The position numbers and the translations under genes were made by a program. Below, in pieces: positions 1 through 10,422 of a stretch of DNA of 64,000 nt. The stretch is taken from NCBI GenBank assembly GCA_026874595.1, contig CM049320.1, forward strand, positions 11,991,964 through 12,055,963, in the 5' to 3' direction. The number at the start of each line of letters is the position of its first letter. Within the stretch, counting starts at the first letter, position 1. Origin of the DNA: Sipunculus nudus. Taxonomy: Eukaryota; Annelida; Sipuncula; Golfingiida; Sipunculidae. Under the pieces are notes generated by a model, which worked only from the letters and a program-made list of their open reading frames with translations, ran no database searches and was not told where the DNA came from.

Positions 1-577
1 GGAACTAAGGCTAAATGACAGGGGGGAGGGGAGAGTTACTTACAACACCTCTAGATATAAATACAGAATACGGAATTAAAATCAATGGTGCTTACAGGGA
101 CTGGTGGGGGGCAGCATGATCTCAATTAAATGACTTGGATATTGCAACTGAAGCAGCAACAGCAACTGAGTATTATAAAATAAGTGATCCATGGATCAAA
201 ACATTCAGCTTAAAAGCAAGCCATTTTATCCTAACATTCACAACTAGAATTTAATCATCTGAAATTGATGTTGAATTTTAACTTCAGATATGATCTTGAC
301 CTTTGACCTTCTAACACATCACCAAGGTTCTTTCGTAAGTGATAGATGACAAGTTGGCCAAGTGTGTATCAACTAAAAAGTTTCAACCACTTTAGGTGGT
401 ATCGTACAGGGACACCTTAAATTTCCAAGGAACAGACATAGTAACAAGAAAGTACACTCCCCTTTCCTTAACCTTGTGTCCTATTTTTAAAGAAATTATC
501 TTATATCTTACATTTTCAGTGTTTACTATTGTACATGAAGGGATGGATAATATGTGAATTAAAATGCCTTTACTTAC
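1..577. other. Non-coding edge, probable intron
   Basis: I see no exon here. The CIDE-N gene to the right leaves exon 6 through a GTAAGT donor just below position 578, so this is presumably its next intron. Positions 80-110 resemble the 'caatggtgcttacaggga' start of the 600-bp unit seen in family A elements. Confidence 0.4.
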
Positions 578-3500
578 ATAGTCCATGTCACCAAGAAATG
601 GAAATCTCTCAACAAGTGGTTTAACCCTCCCTGCTGGCTGCTTGGTCAACCACTCCCTTCTATCAAGGAAAGTCTCTCGTTGCAGCATTGTCACATGAGC
701 AACATCAGGACTTGGCTTTCGCCACTCCTCTTGGATGGCCTCTTCACATTTCCTCATCTCCTCTGTAGACAACTTTCTAAAGCTTCATATATAAAGTAAA
801 CAATAAATTTCTAAGGTATCCTTATCCTTTTACTAAATCATTAGGAGTTAAAGTAAAAATATACATAAATGACTTCTGTATGTGTCACTGAGATTTTTAC
901 TTCCTGAGAAATATGTACAATAAGTGACCCAGGGGTAATGATGCTCAGCCGACTGACATTTGGATAATATGTCCTTGCACAGACAACCAGGCGGCATCAT
1001 TGTTCATGCATATTAGCTTAAGTTCATCAAGACCCATAAGCACAACAAATTTGATGACAATCAGCCTTTCATGAGGAATCTGGCAATTTGTGTGTATATT
1101 GCATTATTTCTGGGGTGCTCAAATATACCCCAAAACTCTGAGAATATAGGTCACTGTGACCCAATTTCAGGTTTCTGGGGAGAACTTTTGAGGAACTCTC
1201 AGGATGTCAAGTTAGAAGATTCTGGGCCCCATGGTTATGATTTGTGCCCTACTTTGGTATCAAATTTTCAATTATTCTATGGGGTACTTCTGAGCCCCAT
1301 GGCTCGGACAATATGGGTGACAGAGACCTAATTTCAGGTTTCCAAGGAGACTTCTCATGGGCCTCCTAGCATGTCAAGAAAGAAGATTCTAGGTCTAGTT
1401 GTTACTATTTGTGCGCTATTAGCAGATGACGGCATCTTTTAAGGTCACAAAACGGAGAAAAAATTGTAAAAATACAGGTGGCACCACCAATCTGCAGAAA
1501 CTGATGGTACTCTCAATGATCAATATCAATACAAGGAATCATGGTGATCAATGCATTAGTTGTTCAGAAACTTTAGCTTTTGTATCAAATTTTTCATTAT
1601 TCGGGGGGGGGGGGAGGGGGGTACTTCGGAGCCCCATAGCTTGAAGAATATAGGTAACAGAGACCTAAGGAGACCTAAGAGACCAGAGACCAAGGAGATT
1701 TTTAATGGACCTCTATGGATGTAAAGTAAGAAGATCCCAGGTCCAGCAGGTACGATTTGTGCCTTGTGAACGGACAGACAGCCGGACAGCCGACAAGCAA
1801 AGAGTGATCACTATAGCTAAGATGACCTACAGTCAGCTGAGCTAATAAAATGTTATCAGCCAGGTGTTTTTTATTGTATCTTAAAGCATACTGATGAATC
1901 TGAACATATTACATTATTGCATTACAAAGCAGGGAATATATAGATATTTGTGTGTAAAAAATGAAAGCCAGTTAAAACTACAACAAAACATCCCAAGTTG
2001 GAAACAACTGGGTGAAGTTACTTCTAATTTAACTACAATTTGCACTTGCTTTACAAATTAATTTGACACAAAATCATATGATCATATGATATATATTTAT
2101 ATATATACCTTGCAGTGGTTTCCTCATCACCGGGGGTAAATCTTGGTCTTTTAACTGGACCGTGCCTCTTCTCTGGCATGCTCTTCTGCTTTGCCAGAAA
2201 GCGCGCGTTTCTGACTTTTTTCCCCAGTTTTTTCTTCAGTATTTGCTGTAAATAATGGTTAATATTGGATTGTCATATTAACATGATTATTCTACAAATA
2301 CAGGCAATTATTAAAAGCTACCTATACCATTTTTTTTATTACAACACACTTTAACAAAGACTTCTGTACATACAGCTTCTGCAAAGTGATTTTCTGAATG
2401 TCGGCAGCATAGTAATAAAATAAAAACACTATACAAAATTAGAATTAATTTTTACAATACATGCATAAATGTATTGTACACTCTCAGCAATGGCCAGTAT
2501 GCCTTAAAATGTTTTAATTACAGATACATACCCAGGGGTCAACATTTGGTATAGAGCAGCTCACATTTGGATACTTCTTTGCCAGCTGATCCACCATCTG
2601 AAGTAAAGGCACTGAGATATAAATATATATATACATAAACTAAATATTAAGTATTTATGTTTTTTATTTTCAGTCTTAATAAAAAAATATGCCTAGAGGA
2701 CACTTTTAGGCACCTTTCACAAAGAATTTTCCTGTTCCTAAAGCAGTGTTCTCTTTCAGAAGTGGGGGGTTCTTCTGTCACCAGCTATAATATTAACATT
2801 TTTTTTCTTCAAATTTTGATGTTATCTGAAAAGTCCAAACATTTACGTTTGTAACATTATGATATCTATATGATGAAAATATGCACCTATGTTTATATAC
2901 TTGCAAAATATCACTGTTTACTTTTAACTGTCATGATGAAAATCACTATAGTCAGTTTTTGATTCTTTGTTTATAATATTCAATGTTTAAAAAGAAAATA
3001 CAGTGCAATATTTGTCCTGAATACAAATTTTATGATACTTACATCATTGTATGCTGTGGCTGTGTTAAGAATATCTTCACCAGGGAACTTGGTTAGGTAG
3101 AAGTAAGCAAGTTCTGACACCATCTCTTTCAGAACATCTTCAAATTGGTTATTGGCCAATTTGTCCTCAACATAATTAGAAAAACATGGTGGGATAGGCA
3201 CAGTGTAGATTCCTACAATGATAAAGAGTAGTAAGACTGAGGTGTAAATTCATTTTTTACAGTATAAATATGAAAATTACTTGCCCATTGAAAAGCTAAT
3301 AAATCAATGCCCATGACAGAGTTATGCAACCCATTTTAAAGATAATTTTAAAGAAATTTGCAAGATTTGTAGCAGCCACAAATTAATATGGAGTATATGA
3401 CAAAGCCTCATTGATTTATATCATATTTACTAACTTAACATGTACATTGTCCATAACATATAAATTCATAGTCATAAATGTTAACACTGCACCCACCCAA

Positions 3501-4281
3501 TCCTCCTTTCAGATCCTGTATTCATATCTATGACCTGACACTGTCAATGAAGGGCTTTGAAGATAAAGACAATTTTATAAAGTTTGTCCTCGTGTTCTTG
3601 AATGTACCTACTTTTAAGCTTTCCTTCAGCACCTGACAGTTCATCCTGCATGCATGAACTACTGGAGGAACTGCCCGAAGGGGTGGGTGTCAAGGGTTCC
3701 TCAGCTATGGACACAGTTTCCAGACTAGATTCCCTCTGTTCTTTGACAGTGCCTTGGTCATATTTGGGGGGCATCCATGTCTGGTCCTCCTCCAGTAACA
3801 TTAACAGTTGGTCACTAACATCTTGCAGAACATCTTCTTCTACCTCACAGCCCTCTTGTTCAGTTACCACCTTGCAACTTGTTATCCCCAACTTGACATT
3901 TGCTGTTACAATAAATGTAAAATTTCACAATTAAGATATATTATCGGTATATATTATGGGTATTGAGGTAAGATATTCATCATTAGGTACAAGTTTTAAA
4001 ATCTCACAAGTGGCTGACCATTCAATAATGCACAGAACACCATAAGATAGTAGAAATATTACTCAGTTTGATAATCAGGAGGGCAGTTCAATGCCCTAAT
4101 TCTTTGATCTTTTAACCTCATAAATGATTGGATTCTTCATCTTCATTTTAATGCACAATATATTGTGTTAATATAATATAAGTTTCTTACCTTTGTTCAG
4201 AAGTTCCTCCAGGTTTTCCGCTTTAATGAGTTTTCGGCTTCCAGCATTTCTCGAAACATCACATACTTTAAAGAGCGGCAT
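578..4281 (-). CDS. CIDE-N domain protein, 3'-incomplete, six exons
   Basis: The exons are 4191-4281 (ATG at 4281), 3612-3902, 3043-3212, 2532-2597, 2109-2245 and 578-776. Every junction has GT-AG borders and matching codon phase, giving 318 aa so far. Exons 1 and 2 form a CIDE-N (CAD) domain at residues 2 to about 75: it starts PLFKVCDVSRNAG, runs through LEELLNK and ends in MLLEEDQTWMPP, the usual layout of this filament-forming fold from DFF40/DFF45 and CIDE proteins. A Ser/Thr-rich linker follows. Exon 5 is strongly basic (KKKLGKKVRNARFLAKQKS). Exon 6 (MLQRETFLDRREWL, then VERFPFLG) resembles, from memory, fish and cnidarian SAMD3-like uncharacterised proteins. The role is unknown. The next gene upstream on the same strand, 387 bp away, is transposase-like. 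An acceptor-like ctctag ends 2 bp before the ATG, so a 5' leader exon is likely. The 3' end lies outside the window. Confidence 0.8.
921..1847 (+). mobile_element. Family A non-autonomous element, short copy
   Basis: It begins with a diverged form of the family A head (aagtgacccaggggtaatg, then gctcagc) and ends in the family A tail (agtcagctgagcta). Between them lie about two partial units of the ~337-bp repeat seen at 37.7-40.0 kb, a G-run at 1603-1620, and a short 'cggacagacagccggac' stretch before the tail. It sits in the intron between exons 5 and 6 of the CIDE-N gene. Confidence 0.65.
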
Positions 4282-4667
4282 TTCTAGAGTACTGTTAGGG
4301 GCAAATTAGAAAATTAAATTATTGGAAAGTTTTTTGTTTATGAATTGATAGGGTGGGTTTTTGTTTCCATTCATTAAAATTTAAAAAAAAAGCATTGGTA
4401 TCAAATGGAATAGAGAAAATATTTATTTATTTATAAATCAGAGGTCTCATTTAAAAAATGCTAAATGGAAATTTAGAAAGTTGACCTTACTGATATTTTA
4501 AATCAAAAGAATAAGAAATGAGCACCATATTTCTATAAAAAAATTGTTTAAAAATGCTTTAAATCCTAACCATGGACTACATTACTACATCTAAGAAATG
4601 GTAAGGATCTCTGAGAAAAAAAAAAACTGGGTCATTCACATTCAGATTGATGGATATCACATTTACA

Positions 4668-7175
4668 TTATACTAAATTTATTTCATTTTCATTAAATGG
4701 TTCTGCAAAGTGGGTTGCTCTTAACATGATATATGACTGACCATTCAGTAGATACATGTCATGTGGTTTTGTGAATGTCATCTCTGTTTGTTTGACACAA
4801 CTTAATACACCAGATGTCTCTACCTCATAAGAATTTAAGTGATCATTAAAACTTAATATATTCATGATATCTACAATAAGATATTTACTCTGCCTAAATA
4901 CTAAAATGTCTAGTATTTTGGCAAATTTTGGTGTTTCAGCAACTCCATCAAATCCAAGAACCAACACCTTTCCTTTCCTATACATATATCCATGAACTGA
5001 CATATAGTCAACCTGGTATGCCACAGGAGCCTCCTCATCAACTGTAACATCCATACTTGCAAGAAACTGGGGATAGACTGTTGATATTAGCACTTCATTG
5101 CCTTCTGGAACTTCATCACCTGAGTAAAGGAAGTTTTGAGAAGTCCCAGCTGAAGCACTTTGTTTGTAACACATCCATAATTGGTGTTTGTTAGCAAGAC
5201 TTAACGGTAAGTTCTTGAAGTTGCTGATCTTGTGTCTTTTAAAAAAGCTATGCTTTGCCTCAAAACGCATGCACCAATGATGCCTGAGAGGTCCAAATTG
5301 TTCCATTTGTCTTGGTAAATGTATTAAGTAATGCATTTTTGGAATAAATCCTGCTTTTGGATATAGATGTTTGAAACTTTTTAGATAGTCACAAATCAAG
5401 TTGGACAAATCACAAGCTGTTTCATGGGATACATACGGGCTCGTACTGATAAGAGTTATCTGTAACAATCTCAAAATATTTTTCCATCTCAAGTCTCCAT
5501 ATGGTATTCGGGAGCCAATCATAAAAGGAAGAAGACAAAACAGAGTGTACATGGATGCAGCAGTCTGTTTAAAAACACCTTTGTTCTTTATATGCTGAAC
5601 CTCTATAGGCTCAGGTTTGGACTTCTTATCTTCTTTTGAATAAGGAAAAGAATTGATTCTTGAATTCAGCCATTTCAGATTAAAAAATCGTTTGTTTTCA
5701 GTGCAATAAAACAGAAATAACTTAAGTTCATGCCTGACTACACCTTCAAGGAGTATATGCATGGGGTCCAGTACAAGACATAGAGGAATTTCTGTCCCTG
5801 AAATTTGTAATAAGGGGCTTGACGAATTTATACCCCATTGCCTGCTCCAGAAAATTCTGTTTGCCTTTGAATTTTTTACACGTTCTAATATATCACATCT
5901 TTGTTTGTGAACCTGTGGTTTTCTTACCAATTCTTCATTATGTGTATACACAGATGATATCTCTTCCCTGGATATATCACAAATCCTACAACATTTGAAG
6001 GCAAAGGCTACCCCTTCCTTGAAACCTCCAATCCAGTTTGATGCTAAAGTATCACAGGGTACAATTACAATATTACCAAAAAGAACACGTTCCATTCCCT
6101 GAATATTAAATTTTATACCAACTGTACTCAATTTATTGACTGTTGTTATGAAATCACATAGAAGATTTTGCACACCAAATGCTTTAACATCATTTGTTCG
6201 AGCTATGGCTACCAGCTGTATTGCTGACAACTTTGACCTGAACATAGGAGGGATGTTTCCTATAGTGAAGTAAAAGAGGCACAATTTATGTTTCTTCACA
6301 TGGCTGCCTAAAGGGTTGACTACTTCTATATCATCTGTACTTAAAAATATTTGTAATGCATTTGGGTTGGTTTGAAAAAGAGGATGACGTTTTAGGTATG
6401 TACCATCACAAACATCATGCATATATTCATCCTCACTAAAATGTGGGGTTGTGATGAACTGTGTAACTTCAGGCATGCACATAAGTTTTTCTAATGTATC
6501 ATATAATGGAATGAAGCATCCAGTTTTTTTCACCTTCTTTGGTTTTCCATTAACAATGGAAGTTTTGGTACCCAGAACTACTTGCACTGGGGAAACAAGA
6601 TTTAAATTTGATTTGTAACTTTTCACCCTTAAAAAATCTGTTTTGAACTCTTTCAAATGTGTCTCACTTGGAATATTATCAACTATACAAGTGGGAAGAT
6701 TGAGCTCAGTTAGTTTTGCCTTTATCTGGGATTTGAGAAGATGAGTATGCTGATCAAGTAAAATATCAACAGAAGAGGCAAGACTTGAAACAGCAGATTT
6801 TGGAAGCCCAGAACTAGCCTCCAAAGACAGAAAAAAATGTGTATTCCAAATGACCTTTTGCCTGACTGGGTCAATGTCATCCTCATCAGAATCACTTTCT
6901 ATGTCATCTTGATATGTCTCATTGGAAGGCTGATCATTTGACTGATCATATGTGACAATTTCATTATCATTCAATCTATTTTTACATTCAGATTTATGCT
7001 TTCTGATCATGTGCATCTTATAGGCATTCCAGCTCTTACTACTGTATGCACAGTTCTCTATATTACAAAATACTTTGAAATTTGGGTCATGTTTATGAAA
7101 ACGAATGATATGATTACAATATTTATAATAGTCATTACTTTGGAAGTAACACATGCTACACATAAATTTTGCCAT
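4668..7175 (-). CDS. C2H2-finger transposase-like protein, 835 aa, intact
   Basis: This is one uninterrupted reading frame. Two C2H2 fingers open it: C6, C9, H22, H27 and C37, C42, H55, H60. An acidic stretch follows at about residues 90-102. The core reads as a CACTA/KDZ-type transposase: DDIEVVNPLGSH at about 281-292, CDTLASNWIGGF at 374-385 leading into a CCRIC knuckle, DPMHILLEGV at 470-479, and MHYLIHLPRQMEQFGPLRHHW at about 614-634, which resembles DUF4218 of plant CACTA proteins. MRFEAKHSFFK follows at 636-646. D281/D282, D375 and E638 are candidate DDE residues (inference). The intact frame points to recent activity or to selection. A ctgtag acceptor lies 3 bp before the ATG, so a non-coding 5' exon is likely. 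The target or host role is unknown. Confidence 0.75.
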   Translation of the reverse strand: MAKFMCSMCYFQSNDYYKYCNHIIRFHKHDPNFKVFCNIENCAYSSKSWNAYKMHMIRKHKSECKNRLNDNEIVTYDQSNDQPSNETYQDDIESDSDEDDIDPVRQKVIWNTHFFLSLEASSGLPKSAVSSLASSVDILLDQHTHLLKSQIKAKLTELNLPTCIVDNIPSETHLKEFKTDFLRVKSYKSNLNLVSPVQVVLGTKTSIVNGKPKKVKKTGCFIPLYDTLEKLMCMPEVTQFITTPHFSEDEYMHDVCDGTYLKRHPLFQTNPNALQIFLSTDDIEVVNPLGSHVKKHKLCLFYFTIGNIPPMFRSKLSAIQLVAIARTNDVKAFGVQNLLCDFITTVNKLSTVGIKFNIQGMERVLFGNIVIVPCDTLASNWIGGFKEGVAFAFKCCRICDISREEISSVYTHNEELVRKPQVHKQRCDILERVKNSKANRIFWSRQWGINSSSPLLQISGTEIPLCLVLDPMHILLEGVVRHELKLFLFYCTENKRFFNLKWLNSRINSFPYSKEDKKSKPEPIEVQHIKNKGVFKQTAASMYTLFCLLPFMIGSRIPYGDLRWKNILRLLQITLISTSPYVSHETACDLSNLICDYLKSFKHLYPKAGFIPKMHYLIHLPRQMEQFGPLRHHWCMRFEAKHSFFKRHKISNFKNLPLSLANKHQLWMCYKQSASAGTSQNFLYSGDEVPEGNEVLISTVYPQFLASMDVTVDEEAPVAYQVDYMSVHGYMYRKGKVLVLGFDGVAETPKFAKILDILVFRQSKYLIVDIMNILSFNDHLNSYEVETSGVLSCVKQTEMTFTKPHDMYLLNGQSYIMLRATHFAEPFNENEINLV

Positions 7176-7178
7176 ATT

Positions 7179-8530
7179 CTACAGTTATATATATAGTTAT
7201 TACTGAAGCAACAATACTGGAAGTAACTTTAAAACCAAAAGATTTTCAAAAGTTTCTATGACCTAACAAAAAATCATGATATTTTCCCCATGACTCTGGG
7301 TAGTTAATTGCAAATTGTGTTACTCCAAACACTAAACTTAGTCTTAAGTGATTTGATAATTTAAAAAGACTTACATGAGAGACATTTTCTATAGCATGCT
7401 GATAAAATTTCAAAACTTCCAAATAAGGGTATTCAGCACAAAGTCAGCATCAGCAACAACTGATAACAGTTCAATGTACCTTTTGCATAGAGTGGACTGC
7501 TAAGTCATACTCCATTCATATCCGGTGTCTTGTTTTGGGATTTTTCTTATGCATGTTTACATTTCTTAACATAATTACAGATAATAACACATGGAATTCA
7601 ATACATAATATGATGTCAAATAATTATTAAATCCATAAACTTAGTTGTCATACATGGGGCTATATGTTTTGCTGTACTATCTTATAATCATTTTCTTAAT
7701 TAAATACAGAATTTTTATACTGTTTTAATATATCTGAAGTTTTTAATTTGTGGGTATAACCTAAATTAGGTTTATCATATATATTTATACAATATTATCC
7801 TCTTGTAAGAGGTTTGTTGAACAGATAAGTCAGGCCCTGGCACATAATAACAAGGAGAGACATCTGGTGCTTTAAATGGACCCCACTTGGGGAAAAAACC
7901 TAGTATGGTAAAAAAGGTAAAAAAACACTAAAAATACACATGTAACATCAATTTACAATATCAAAATACTAACAGATACACTATCATGGAGGAGCAGAGG
8001 GAAGGATGGTGGGATAAGATTCCAAGTGAACCAGGCAGCCGAAAGAGGCCACAACAGTGCTGGGTGACCTTTGACTTTGTCAGGGCTGCTACCTGATAAT
8101 GGTACCTTGTTGCACTTGGTTAAGTTATGCGGGGGTTACCAGACAAGCAAGTGTCTGGTCACAAGGCCACAGACACAGACAGGGTATACATGCTTATATG
8201 TGGTATTTTATTACTGGTATTGGTAAACATAGGAAAAAAGGGGGGGGGGGGCAAATGCCATGGCCAATTTGATATGTTTTCATAAAAAATACTTTGCCAT
8301 AAAGACAAAAAATGCTTTAAAGAATGCAAAGCTAATATATAAAATTTAATACAACTTGTATTACAAGTGATACAGTTAATCAAAGTTCCCAACCGACAAC
8401 TCCCATGCATTTGCTTGCAAACAAGGCGTTAACCCTGTAATGCCATGGTATGTGTTAACAATTAAGGACATATCTGAATGGATCAGGAGAGTTCACGCAT
8501 ATCAAACTCTTATTTATTTTAAAAAAATGT
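7179..8530. other. Non-coding, probable 5' intron
   Basis: It lies between the acceptor at 7179 and a donor-like GTAAGTA at 8531-8537 (- strand). It is AT-rich, with a G/C run at 8239-8250. I see no coding exon. Confidence 0.35.
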
Positions 8531-8537
8531 TACTTAC

Positions 8538-8700
8538 ACCAAATTTCTGTTAATGCGGATACTTTGCCCCTTCACAGACTCATAGATTATGACAGCAATG
8601 CGTAACGACGAACTTCGTGTGGTGTCAGTTGCATGGCATGCAGACGGCTGGCGAGGAATGGCGGGATAAAACAGTCACGTGGTCTATGCGATAGACTTGC
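8538..8700 (-). promoter_or_regulatory. Possible leader exon and promoter region
   Basis: On the - strand the sequence reads GAAATTTGGT and then GTAAGTA, a strong donor at 8537-8531. The stretch upstream to about 8700 is richer in CpG than its surroundings. It contains only a tiny upstream frame (ATG AGT CTG TGA). A transcript starting here could splice to the acceptor before the transposase ORF (7179) or to the one before the CIDE-N ATG (4284). This is inferred from splice signals alone. Confidence 0.35.
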
Positions 8701-9150
8701 ATCACCTCATATACGCTCATGATGGCTCAATTAAATATGTAAACACTTCAATTTCTTGCAAATCAATGTTACTTGATGACTTTCTTAAGTTACAACAATA
8801 TACAATCAAAAATTTAAGTACAGGGACCGAGCTGTAAATTTGTCAAACGTTTGTTAAGAGCTACAGTGGGACATGTCTAGAACTTAGAAGTAGTGTCCTG
8901 TACCGTAGTGTACATTACTCATTAGTATTTCAACTATGCTACTATATAGGCCTGTTGCCTGGTACGCAGGGCATGATGCAGATCTTATTATGGGTTCCAT
9001 TCAAATCACTATTTTTTTTAATTAAATTACTTTATTATACAATGTTGATAGGGACCACAACCCCGATCCCAAATTTTAACGAGGGCTTTTGTTGTTTGTC
9101 TACCGATAGACGGGTACCAGTCTACTACTCCATCACATGACCCGTGAGTG

Positions 9151-9648
9151 AAGACACGTCTGTCTTTCAGTAACTCTGTAATAAGACGCACGTGTCTTTA
9201 GATCTTAAACATGCAGAACCTATATTATATTTTATCATTTTTACGGAAATACATTTTATCAAATAGAAAATATATGTTGCTGGGATGTGAGTTTTGTACA
9301 TATATAGGCCTATAGGCCTATATTAAACCTGCAGACATGGTACCTACGTCATCAGGACTTACATTTTTCGGTAGCCTACGAACAAAATTCATATATTGAA
9401 ATAAAAAAGTAAGCATACATGGCTTATTTCAAACTGAGGAGAAGGTGAAATCATATTTGAAGATTCATATAATTGTGAATATTTATTCCATGCACGGGCT
9501 TTACCATAGGCCTATGCATCTAGTAAAGACATGTCTCGTGTCTTTACATAAAGACGCCAGTGTCTTTGTCCAAGACACACACGACTTTCAAAAAACATAT
9601 GTGTCTTTTATAAAAACCATAATGTTTAACCAAAGACAGACGTGTCTT
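9151..9648. mobile_element. Palindrome-rich, MITE-like segment
   Basis: The 17-mer AAGACACGTCTGTCTTT at 9151-9167 returns exactly inverted at 9632-9648. Many further AAAGAC/GTCTTT half-sites lie at 9183-9200 and 9524-9670. This could be a foldback MITE or a cluster of binding sites. No target duplication was recognised. Confidence 0.45.
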
Positions 9649-9763
9649 TGTAAAGACACTAGACATGTCTCAAATTTTTACAGTGTAGCAAGCCTCCAGT
9701 GGAAGTAGAAATAACTTGCATGGGTTGACAGTTTCTGCCCATCCACCATATGTTACAGTGATG

Positions 9764-10351
9764 TTACAGTCCCCATCTTGAACATTCACAGGTGTTGGAG
9801 ATCTCTTTCCCTGCATACAAAATAATAAACAGAAAAGAGAGATTGTAAATGTAAGAAACATGAGAGAAATATGCAAGAATATAGTTCAGTGCAATTATCC
9901 CTTTAATTTTTATATTTTTTTTAGATTTTTTTCAAAGTCTGACGCTCTATCAATTTACATTACAGAAAATAAGCTTTTGTTCTTTATCACAAAATTTAAA
10001 CAATAACTACAAAAATAGTTTTCTTATGGTCAATGAGTGAAAATAATTAAACATTATTATATCAAATACTAGTATATCTTTACATTTACATTACAGACAA
10101 TAATTGGCCAAGATTTTGTTTTATCTCCACAAAAATTAACAATTTCAACATTTTTCTTGATATATGTATTTACTTAAAAAAGGTTAAAACTATCTTTAAT
10201 ACTTGCTGAATATATTAACACAAATATAATAGTTTTGAAAGAATTACCTCTCCTCCATCTGCAATCCCATATTATCCTTGCATTCTCCAAACAGTGAAGG
10301 CAGTATCCTGTATATAGGAGCTTTGCTTCTGCAAATACAAATGCACAGACA

Positions 10352-10422
<71 letters not shown>

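Noticed and set aside
3602..3934. 110-aa + strand frame
   Set aside because: It is the antisense shadow of exon 2 of the CIDE-N gene.
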